From positions 1 to 41,763 of the forward strand of contig JAAYQG010000076.1 in NCBI GenBank assembly GCA_012519415.1: DNA of 41,763 bases, read 5' to 3'. Shown here piece by piece: positions 8,462 through 15,236 of the stretch. This DNA comes from Treponema sp. Its GTDB lineage: Bacteria; Spirochaetota; Spirochaetia; Treponematales; Treponemataceae. How positions within the stretch are numbered: the first letter of the stretch is position 1; the number at the start of each line of letters is the position of its first letter. A model generated the notes under the pieces. The model was given only the letters and a program-made list of their open reading frames with translations. It was not told the DNA's origin and ran no database searches. The translations under genes and the position numbers were made by a program.

Positions 8462-9802
8462 TTATTTTATGGTTCTTAATGCTTCAGCCGGATTAAGTTT
8501 TGCAGCTTGTTTTGCACTTCCATGAACAGCAACAATCGTAAATAAAACAAGTAACAAATATTGAAACAATATGATTCCCGGTGTGAGCGAAAAAGTAAAA
8601 CGCCCATTATCCAAAAACAAAGACAAACTTTCTATATTTATAGGAATCATATGAATAACAAACATAACAATCAACGAAAACAAAAAGCCTGCGATAGCAC
8701 CAATCAAACATAGAATTACAGCTTCAAAAGTAAAAACATTGCGAGTACGTTTTCTGCACATACCGATAGCGCGGATTGTTCCAATTTCTCGTATTCTTTC
8801 ATAAAGAACCATTCTATATGTGTTTGAAACACCAACCATTACAATAAACAAAATCACAAGCAAAATTACAGTAGTAATTGTATGAACAATTGACAACACA
8901 GTCTTAATTGCAGGAACTTCATCATATAATGTTTCTACGGCATATTTTGTGCCAGACCAATTATGTTTTTTGGGGTCGACTTGTTTTTCAATACCTTTGC
9001 CGATATTCGTAGGATTCGTTCTCATCGCTTCAAGACGGCTTGTTACATTAACTCCGTCATTTCGGATAAGCTCCTCAATCTTTCTAGCAATTTTCGTCTG
9101 GTGATTTTTGTTAGTGATATGTATGGCAAATGATGAAAAACTTGCTTCAGGAATTCCAATCAATTTATTCAAAGATTTTATATCAGTATAAGTCTGCATT
9201 GAATTCAAAAAGCTGTTAGACTTTATTATGCCTGCAACTGTAAAATCATCAACATTGTTTTGTCCGCGAATAGTTGTACAAGTGAATGTAACAACATCGC
9301 CAACTTGCAAATTCATAGCTTCAGCAGTTTTATCACTTATTACAAGCGGATTGTGCATATTAAAATTTTCAGCACCGCCTGAAACAAACTGCATTGTCCT
9401 TACAAGAGATTCTTCTGTTAAATCTCTGCCGTACATTACAGAAATAGATTTTTTCCCTTCAAAAATCAGCTGACCGTTTACTATTGAATAATATGAAAAA
9501 GATTTATAACCTTTTATATTTTTTTCAACAAGAGTGCGTATGTAATTTTCATCACGGACGACAGCCGCTATAGTGGGAGCTTTGCCTTCCACATCAGACG
9601 GAACTATCTCTAATCCTTGAATTAGAACAGTACCGCCAACCATTTCCGTAATTTGAGCTTCAAGATTATTAACCATTCCTGTAATAAGCCCGTCTACAGT
9701 AGTAACAACAAAAAAACCGAATGCAATAGCTATAGCCAGAACGGCATTTCGTCTTTTTTGTCTTGAAAGATTTTTTAATGCTAAATTAAATGTTACGTTC
9801 AT
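8462..9802 (-). CDS. LolC/E-MacB type ABC transporter permease (second of pair)
   Basis: A 446-residue FtsX/MacB-fold permease: one N-terminal membrane helix (about 18-40), a large periplasmic domain (about 45-290), then three C-terminal helices including IVHTITTVILLVILFIVMVGVSN. After the second helix comes the typical cytoplasmic coupling stretch ERIREIGTIRAIGM, and it ends PAEALRTIK. Such permeases extract lipidated proteins or lipids from, or power substrates across, the inner membrane without moving them through a channel. It lies 9 nt after its partner permease. The pair with one ATPase recalls heterodimeric LolC-LolE. Confidence 0.9.
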   Translation of the reverse strand: MNVTFNLALKNLSRQKRRNAVLAIAIAFGFFVVTTVDGLITGMVNNLEAQITEMVGGTVLIQGLEIVPSDVEGKAPTIAAVVRDENYIRTLVEKNIKGYKSFSYYSIVNGQLIFEGKKSISVMYGRDLTEESLVRTMQFVSGGAENFNMHNPLVISDKTAEAMNLQVGDVVTFTCTTIRGQNNVDDFTVAGIIKSNSFLNSMQTYTDIKSLNKLIGIPEASFSSFAIHITNKNHQTKIARKIEELIRNDGVNVTSRLEAMRTNPTNIGKGIEKQVDPKKHNWSGTKYAVETLYDEVPAIKTVLSIVHTITTVILLVILFIVMVGVSNTYRMVLYERIREIGTIRAIGMCRKRTRNVFTFEAVILCLIGAIAGFLFSLIVMFVIHMIPINIESLSLFLDNGRFTFSLTPGIILFQYLLLVLFTIVAVHGSAKQAAKLNPAEALRTIK

Positions 9803-9811
9803 TTTTCTACC

Positions 9812-11350
9812 TTATTCCCTGCTTAGAGCCTTCAAAGGTGTAATTCTCAAAGCAGAACGCACAGGATAAAGATTGCTTAAAATACTTCCTGCTAAAGCAA
9901 CTGCCAGAGTAAGTGCAATAATCTTAAAAGTCGGACTAAAATGCAAAAGACCGCCGCCAAGAATCATTTTTGCAATACTATTTGTAATTGTAATACCTAA
10001 AGAATTAAAAATTGACATCAAAATAAATGCAAGAATAATTCCTATAACCGAAGAAACAACAGCAAGAAAACAGCTTTCCGTAAAGAAAAGAAGTTTGACA
10101 AAGCTTTTTTTTGCACCAATCGCACGCATTGTGCCGATTTCACTTGTGCGTTCAATAATACTTACTGTCATTGTGTTCATAATTATTATAAAAACAACAA
10201 CCGCAAGAATTATAATCAACAAATTGAATATAATTCCTATACCTTCTACAGTTTGAGAATAAGAATAAGCAGCTTTTTTCCAATTCATTGCATTAACATT
10301 TAGCCCTTCAGCTTCAAATTTCTCATTAAGTGAATTGATAATCTGCTCGGTTTGAAAAGCATGCTTTACTTTTATAATTATAAAATGCCAAGCACCATCA
10401 TCAGTCTTATTTAATTTATCACGCAAAGATGTATCGCCAAGAATTGAATTAAAATCAAGTTCTGTTTCGGCAAGGAACGTATCGTCATCGGGAATATCAT
10501 CGAACAAATCCGCATCAGAAAAACCGAACAGTTCGTCCTCACTTAATTTTGAAAGCGAAAGATCAACATTCTCCGGAAGTTCTTGGCTAAAAGACGAACC
10601 GTATGTAAGTTTTGCAAAAGTTCTTGCAAAAGCTGGATTGCAATAAACAGTCTGAAACATTGCAGAATTTTCGTTAAATGGCTTAAAAAAACCGGAAACT
10701 TTTGCTTCTCTTATAATACCGTTTGCATTAGCCCCAAGAACAAGAATATTATCACCTACGTTCAATGGCGTATCATAAAGTGATTCGAATGCCTTTTTAA
10801 GGCGCATATCAATCATTATTTCGTTTGAATTTGCAGCAGGAAAATCACCTTCTACGAAATTAATTCCGGAAAATGTATCCCAATAAGTTTTATCTTCGCC
10901 TGCCATAAGCTGAGAAATCGGCATATCGTAAAAACCAATATCATCTTTTTCAACCCATGCAGATAAATCAACTTCATCGCCGCCTTTTGCAAGCATAATT
11001 TGCGAAGAAATGAGTTTTGTCTTTTTTTCAAATGAATCGTAACTTTGGATTATTTCCTCAACTTTTTCAAGCTCTGCAATAGCAGGAAGCTGCGGAATTC
11101 CGCCTGCTAAATTTACAGTATTAACACCAAAAATATCGTTGATTTCGCCTTTATTTGGATTTGTTCCAATTACAATATCGCCTGTATAATTTGCACGAAA
11201 ATCTTTTTCAAGCCCTCGGTTTATTGATTCAAGGAACGAATTTCCAAGAATTACAATTGCAACACCAAAAATAAAAAAACATGAAATAATTATTGTTTTT
11301 GTTTTATGTTCTTTTAGATTTCGTAAAGCGAGTCTAAAAATTTGTTCCAT
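9812..11350 (-). CDS. LolC/E-MacB type ABC transporter permease with acidic periplasmic insert (first of pair)
   Basis: A 512-residue FtsX/MacB-fold permease: an N-terminal helix (about 18-40, IIISCFFIFGVAIVILGNSFL), a periplasmic domain to about 365, and three C-terminal helices with the coupling stretch ERTSEIGTMRAIGAKK, ending TPLKALSRE. Residues about 268-300 of the periplasmic domain are an acidic, Phe-punctuated insert (EDELFGFSDADLFDDIPDDD) not expected in LolC/E. A similar segment occurs in the barrel protein of the same operon. It starts 1 nt after the end of the ATPase gene, so the two are tightly coupled. Confidence 0.9.
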   Translation of the reverse strand: MEQIFRLALRNLKEHKTKTIIISCFFIFGVAIVILGNSFLESINRGLEKDFRANYTGDIVIGTNPNKGEINDIFGVNTVNLAGGIPQLPAIAELEKVEEIIQSYDSFEKKTKLISSQIMLAKGGDEVDLSAWVEKDDIGFYDMPISQLMAGEDKTYWDTFSGINFVEGDFPAANSNEIMIDMRLKKAFESLYDTPLNVGDNILVLGANANGIIREAKVSGFFKPFNENSAMFQTVYCNPAFARTFAKLTYGSSFSQELPENVDLSLSKLSEDELFGFSDADLFDDIPDDDTFLAETELDFNSILGDTSLRDKLNKTDDGAWHFIIIKVKHAFQTEQIINSLNEKFEAEGLNVNAMNWKKAAYSYSQTVEGIGIIFNLLIIILAVVVFIIIMNTMTVSIIERTSEIGTMRAIGAKKSFVKLLFFTESCFLAVVSSVIGIILAFILMSIFNSLGITITNSIAKMILGGGLLHFSPTFKIIALTLAVALAGSILSNLYPVRSALRITPLKALSRE

Positions 11351-12199
11351 TTAACGATTCTCCGTTTTATAAATGCCAGAACCTGTTTTATATTCATCAT
11401 TGCTTATTTTGCCGTCAAAAATATGAATAACATGGTTGCACATTTCTACAATTCGAGAATCGTGTGTTGAAAAAATAAATGTTGTTTGAAGCTCCGTATC
11501 ATTGTTCAAGTCTTTCATAAGCGAAAGAATCTGCGCACTATTTGTTGAATCGAGGTTTGCTGTAGGTTCATCAGCAAGAATTACAGGTGCTTTTGTTACA
11601 AGAGCGCGAGCAATTGCAACTCGCTGACGCTGCCCGCCGGAAAGTTCAGCAGGTTTGTGATTTTTCCAGCCGGAAAGACCTGTTTTTTCCATTAAAAATT
11701 GAACCCACTCTTCTTTTTGTTTTTTTGTAAAAGTATCTACGATACAGTCAATCTTGCTATTTTTAGATTTTAAAAGAAGCGGAAATTCTATATTTTCATA
11801 AACATTTAAAACCGGAATAAGATTGAAAGTCTGAAAAATAAATCCAATATGTGAGCGACGCAAAGCTGTAATGCGTTTGTCAATTGAAGATGGAATTGTT
11901 GTTTTAATTTTTTTGTCTTTTTTTTCGCTGTAATTGTTCAGGCGGTTAGATTCAAGATGTGTAAAACCTAAATCAAATCCATCATAAATATCTATACCAT
12001 CAATAATTATTTTGCCGCTAGTCGGAAGGTCAATTAACCCAATCATATTTAAAAGCGTAGACTTTCCTGAACCGGACGGCCCTGAAATTGCGGCAAATTC
12101 ACCCTTTTTTATATCAAAAGAAGCATTTTTTACAGCTTCAACTTTTTGATTTCCAAGCGGATATGTTTTGTATATGTTTTCAAGTTTTACAATTGACAT
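11351..12199 (-). CDS. LolD/MacB-type ABC transporter ATP-binding protein with insertion
   Basis: The ATPase of the two permeases encoded next. The 282 residues include Walker A GPSGSGKST (40-48), Q-loop Gln123, signature LSGGQ (186-190), Walker B VILADEP (206-212) and the H-loop STHD. Compared with LolD (about 230 residues) there is an extra, Lys- and Ser-rich stretch of roughly 38 residues (about 71-108) between Walker A and the Q-loop, and another stretch around 145-168. This is the first gene of the five-gene operon. The ATG at 12199 is preceded by GAGGAATTAA, a good ribosome binding site, and by a leader of about 70 nt. Confidence 0.93.
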   Translation of the reverse strand: MSIVKLENIYKTYPLGNQKVEAVKNASFDIKKGEFAAISGPSGSGKSTLLNMIGLIDLPTSGKIIIDGIDIYDGFDLGFTHLESNRLNNYSEKKDKKIKTTIPSSIDKRITALRRSHIGFIFQTFNLIPVLNVYENIEFPLLLKSKNSKIDCIVDTFTKKQKEEWVQFLMEKTGLSGWKNHKPAELSGGQRQRVAIARALVTKAPVILADEPTANLDSTNSAQILSLMKDLNNDTELQTTFIFSTHDSRIVEMCNHVIHIFDGKISNDEYKTGSGIYKTENR

Positions 12200-12231
12200 T
12201 TAATTCCTCAAAAAATATTTTAAATAAAATT

Positions 12232-12260
12232 AATCATGAAGTTTCAGCAATCTCATGATT
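12232..12260 (-). other. Leader hairpin of the Lol-like operon
   Basis: AATCATGA (12232-12239) and TCATGATT (12253-12260) are perfect inverted copies with a 13-nt loop, within the predicted 5' leader just downstream of the promoter. There is no U tract, so it is not a terminator. It may stabilise the mRNA or be a protein-binding dyad. Confidence 0.45.
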
Positions 12261-12274
12261 ATTTTTACACGCAT

Positions 12275-12303
12275 ACTATACTGATTATAATAATATTGGT
12301 CAA
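12275..12303 (-). promoter_or_regulatory. Sigma-70 promoter of the Lol-like operon
   Basis: On the minus strand TTGACC (12298-12303) and TATAGT (12275-12280) are separated by exactly 17 nt. Transcription would start near 12268 and give a leader of about 70 nt before the ATPase gene. The -35 box is overlapped by inverted AATATTG/CAATATT motifs. Confidence 0.75.
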
Positions 12304-12333
12304 TATTGATTAAAAATGTTTTTAATCAATATT
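12292..12333. promoter_or_regulatory. Perfect long palindrome overlapping the -35 of the Lol-like operon
   Basis: Positions 12302-12316 and 12319-12333 form a perfect 15-bp-arm palindrome around a central TG. A second inverted pair, AATATTG (12292-12298) and CAATATT (12301-12307), overlaps it and the -35 box. No U tract follows on either strand, so an operator is more likely than a terminator. The AT-rich dyad sits where a repressor or activator would act. Confidence 0.65.
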
Positions 12334-12339
12334 TTCATT

Positions 12340-12363
12340 TACAAATATAGATACAAATATAGA
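12340..12363. repeat. 12-bp tandem duplication
   Basis: TACAAATATAGA occurs twice head to tail (12340-12351, 12352-12363) just upstream of the palindrome, between the ABC-2 operon end and the Lol-like promoter. Confidence 0.6.
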
Positions 12364-12400
12364 AAAATTTAATTCATCAACTTTGTGTAGATTTTTTCAC

Positions 12401-13051
12401 TTATGATAAATTAAAGCGGAAACGTCTTGAATTGTATATTTTAGGAATTTGCGCATTTTCAATTCCAATAAAAATTAATAAGGTAATTATTTTCAACACA
12501 AAAAGCTTTGGCTGCAATATTAAAGGTACCATCATTATTGGAATAATCATCATAAATAAATATGATAGAATGTTTGTGTTTTTTGTATAAAAAAGCATTG
12601 AAAACAAAAACGAATTATTTATAAGAAAATCGAAAAACATAAAAAGCAACAAAAAATCAAAGATGTTAAAAATGTTTGAAAATTCCTTTAGTCTAAAAAT
12701 AAGCAAAACAAAAACAACAACAAAAGACACGAGCTTTTTTCCAAATAAATACACACGACATGAACAGCCGCTGTTAATTAGAAAAATTGCACCGCCGGAA
12801 GAAAAATCATTTTTAAGCCCGTCAAACAAACGCTGCGAAATAACAAGAACACACATAGTCATGCTCAATAAGACATATGATTTTGATTTGTTAATTTCTG
12901 GTATGTGCATAAATTGTTTGTCAATAAGCGGCAGAAAAATAACAAAAGTTAATGCAAAAACGCTCAAAAAAAGACTTGCTTTGTTATAAAAAAGCTCGTA
13001 GATTTCTTTTTTTATGCTGCAAAAAATTGAGCTTTTATCAGGCACATTCAA
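12401..13051 (-). CDS. Membrane subunit of ABC-2 type exporter, permease B
   Basis: A 216-residue integral membrane protein with about five or six hydrophobic segments (for example ASLFLSVFALTFVIFLPLI, LVSFVVVFVLLIF, FLLLFMFFDFLI). I recognise no specific family. It overlaps the preceding ATPase gene by 14 nt and is last in a three-gene unit of permease, ATPase and permease, so it is inferred to be one half of the transmembrane channel. No clear terminator follows. Confidence 0.7.
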   Translation of the reverse strand: MNVPDKSSIFCSIKKEIYELFYNKASLFLSVFALTFVIFLPLIDKQFMHIPEINKSKSYVLLSMTMCVLVISQRLFDGLKNDFSSGGAIFLINSGCSCRVYLFGKKLVSFVVVFVLLIFRLKEFSNIFNIFDFLLLFMFFDFLINNSFLFSMLFYTKNTNILSYLFMMIIPIMMVPLILQPKLFVLKIITLLIFIGIENAQIPKIYNSRRFRFNLS

Positions 13052-13679
13052 TGTATTTTTCCTTTAATTTTTCAACTGAAAATTCTTCAATATTCTCGTT
13101 TTGAGAATTCCAAGAAATATTTCCGTTTTTTATAAAATAAATTATATCTGCCGTTTCTGCTGATAAATATAAATCGTGCGAAGTAATTACAATTGTTCTG
13201 CCGTTTTCTGCAACTTTCTGTAAAAGCTTTGACAATTTTTCTGCATGAACAGGGTCTAAAGAGCCAAACGGTTCATCAAGCAACAAAAGCTTTTGACTGC
13301 TTGCAATAGCAAGAATAATTGAAGCCATCATTATTTGACCAGTTGAAAGGTAGCGAACTCTTTCTTTTTCAAAATTTTCAGCTTCAAACAGCTCATAAGC
13401 ATATTTTACAAGCTCATTCTGTTTTAAGTCTTTGCCAAGCATATCAAGATGTTCAGCTAAACTAAAATGCTGAATCAAGCCGCCGCCTGCCGAAACATAC
13501 CAGCCTTCTGGATTTTCAATGCTTGACGGCAAAATGCCAGAAACTAGCTTTAGCAAAGTTGTCTTGCCTGCACCATTATGACCGCAGATAACAGTGATTT
13601 TATTTTCATTTATTTCAAAATTGATATTATTGAAAATGATTTTTCTTTTTTTATATCCAAAAAAAACGTTGAAATTCAT
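13038..13679 (-). CDS. ABC transporter ATP-binding protein of ABC-2 type exporter
   Basis: A compact 213-residue ATPase in the cytoplasm driving the two small permeases on either side. Walker A is GHNGAGKTT (about 34-42), the signature is LSTGQ (a Gly-to-Thr change from LSGGQ), Walker B is LLLLDEP, the D-loop GSLDP and the H-loop ITSHD. The layout resembles CcmA-like ATPases of small drug, peptide or antibiotic exporters. Substrate is unknown. It overlaps the next permease and lies 14 nt after the previous one. Confidence 0.9.
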   Translation of the reverse strand: MNFNVFFGYKKRKIIFNNINFEINENKITVICGHNGAGKTTLLKLVSGILPSSIENPEGWYVSAGGGLIQHFSLAEHLDMLGKDLKQNELVKYAYELFEAENFEKERVRYLSTGQIMMASIILAIASSQKLLLLDEPFGSLDPVHAEKLSKLLQKVAENGRTIVITSHDLYLSAETADIIYFIKNGNISWNSQNENIEEFSVEKLKEKYIECA

Positions 13680-13693
13680 ATTTACCTTCTCTA

Positions 13694-14290
13694 TTAAATT
13701 AGCTTCCGAAAATATAGTGATTTTTGTGCCATATTGACGGCAACATAAAACAAAACATTGATTGCAACACCAAGTAAAACAGTTAAAACAGAAGCCGGAA
13801 GTTTTGTAAGCAGCAAAAACAAAGCACCCATAATTAAATTTGACAAAATTATACCAACTGCTTCATTGCCTTTAGCTAAAATCAGCATAAAATACTCCAC
13901 AGGAACAACCATCATGCTTAAAGAAAACAAAAACAAAACTTGCAAAGCGTTTGAAATTTTAACAATTCTGTGAATTTCTCCTGAAAGCATAAGAATCATA
14001 ATTGCAGCACAAAACAGACATTTTACAAGATAATAATTTAAAAATTTAATCTTTGCATTGCATAAAAAAAGAGTGCCTTTTTCTCTTACATCTGTCAAAA
14101 AAGAATCATATATAAATTGTTGTACAGTAAATGTTATCCACCAAAAATGAAAATAAATATTATAAGCATCATGATTACGCTTAATAATAACTTTTTCACC
14201 TAAAATGACAAAAAAGAATAAAATCCAACATTTTGAGCTGTATACAAAATCTTTTATTTCTTTTTTGAATAAAATATCTAATTTTTTCAT
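13694..14290 (-). CDS. Membrane subunit of ABC-2 type exporter, permease A
   Basis: A 198-residue integral membrane protein, first in the three-gene exporter operon. It has a short cytoplasmic N-terminus (MKKLDILFKKEIKDFVYSSK, a pattern common in ABC-2 permeases) and about five or six hydrophobic segments, for example AAIMILMLSG, VLFLFSLSMMVVPVEYFMLIL and VLTVLLGVAINVLFYVAVN. The ribosome binding site is GGGG 6 nt before the ATG. It is preceded by a leader of about 150 nt with a strong hairpin. What is exported cannot be read from the sequence. Confidence 0.72.
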   Translation of the reverse strand: MKKLDILFKKEIKDFVYSSKCWILFFFVILGEKVIIKRNHDAYNIYFHFWWITFTVQQFIYDSFLTDVREKGTLFLCNAKIKFLNYYLVKCLFCAAIMILMLSGEIHRIVKISNALQVLFLFSLSMMVVPVEYFMLILAKGNEAVGIILSNLIMGALFLLLTKLPASVLTVLLGVAINVLFYVAVNMAQKSLYFRKLI

Positions 14291-14316
14291 TTTAACCCCA
14301 TATAATTATTTCAATG

Positions 14317-14370
14317 ATAAAAAGCTGCCTTATGGAATATATTTTTTATTATAAATTCCATAGGCAGCTT
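14317..14370 (-). terminator. Terminator-like hairpin in the leader of the ABC-2 operon (candidate attenuator)
   Basis: A 16-bp stem with a single bulged base (14322-14338 with 14355-14370) and a 16-nt AT-rich loop. On the minus strand it is followed by TTTTTATC, as in an intrinsic terminator. It lies between the promoter at 14450-14478 and the first gene (start 14290), so it could attenuate the operon. It could alternatively end read-through from the DUF4230 gene. Confidence 0.6.
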
Positions 14371-14437
14371 AAATTAAATTTTAATTACCACAAAGGTGCA
14401 CAGCAAAATATATCTTTTTTATTTCAAGCTTAACAAG

Positions 14438-14478
14438 TTTGATATCATAACAATAATATCAAAAAATTACATTGTCAA
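14438..14478 (-). promoter_or_regulatory. Promoter and operator-like dyad of the ABC-2 exporter operon
   Basis: On the minus strand TTGACA (14473-14478, perfect -35) is followed after 17 nt by TATTGT (14450-14455). A perfect inverted repeat, TTTGATAT (14438-14445) with ATATCAAA (14456-14463), brackets the -10, the position of a repressor site. A leader of about 150 nt follows. Confidence 0.65.
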
Positions 14479-14498
14479 CACTTTTATATAAAATATTA

Positions 14499-15221
14499 TT
14501 AAAAATCTGTTGGAAGTGTTAATTTGTCGGAAGCTGTTTCTATCAAAGTTTCTTTTTTTTCGGTACTTTCTATTTTTGCACTATCTTTTAAGCTGTTAAG
14601 CCATTCAGTTTGGGCAGAAACACTTCTCTTTTCAATTTCAATATCGATATATTTGAAACCCATTGCAGAAAAAATGCGAGTTAAAAGCTGTTTATTATAA
14701 TCGTCTGCTTCTTGCAAAAAACCGCCGCGAACAAGTTCAAGTTCGTGTTTTTTTCGAGCAAGATCTATTTCTGCAAATACTTCTTGTGTTGTAATCAACG
14801 AAAATATATTATTGCTTTCATCAAAAATTTGCTGGCTTGTAATATCATTTGATAAAATAACGCTTGGCGGAATATTCAGTTTTATTGCGGTTCTGTCTTC
14901 TGAAATATCAAACGATGAAGTTGTAATATCTTGTATGCCGGCGCGTATAGTGCCTGAATATTTTATAAGCGAATAACTTTTTGACATACCTAACGCACCT
15001 GTTTTTTTTACAGTGATTATGTCGGTATATACAGATTTTATGCTGACCATTTCGGCACACTGCTTTATTTCTTGAGAAGCAAGAACTGTAAGAGATTCGT
15101 ACTTTTGTTTTTCAAACTTTTCTTTCAGCAAAATAAATCCATAAGCAAATGCACAAGCAAGCAAAATAACAAGAATAAACGAAACAAAAATCCATATAAT
15201 TTTTCTTTTAATAACTCCCAT
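14499..15221 (-). CDS. DUF4230 domain membrane-anchored protein
   Basis: A 240-residue protein with one N-terminal membrane helix (about 9-31, IWIFVSFILVILLACAFAYGFILL). The outer domain is largely beta-stranded: SLIKYSGTIRAGIQDI, then EDRTAIKLNIPPSVILSNDI, then a helical EIDLARKKHELELVRGGFL stretch. This matches DUF4230 as I know it; its function is not established. A ribosome binding site (AGGAG) precedes the ATG. It is last in the CDF transporter, NAD(P)HX repair, DUF4230 gene run, 15 nt after the middle gene. Confidence 0.75.
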   Translation of the reverse strand: MGVIKRKIIWIFVSFILVILLACAFAYGFILLKEKFEKQKYESLTVLASQEIKQCAEMVSIKSVYTDIITVKKTGALGMSKSYSLIKYSGTIRAGIQDITTSSFDISEDRTAIKLNIPPSVILSNDITSQQIFDESNNIFSLITTQEVFAEIDLARKKHELELVRGGFLQEADDYNKQLLTRIFSAMGFKYIDIEIEKRSVSAQTEWLNSLKDSAKIESTEKKETLIETASDKLTLPTDF

Positions 15222-15236
15222 CGTGACTCCTATTAA

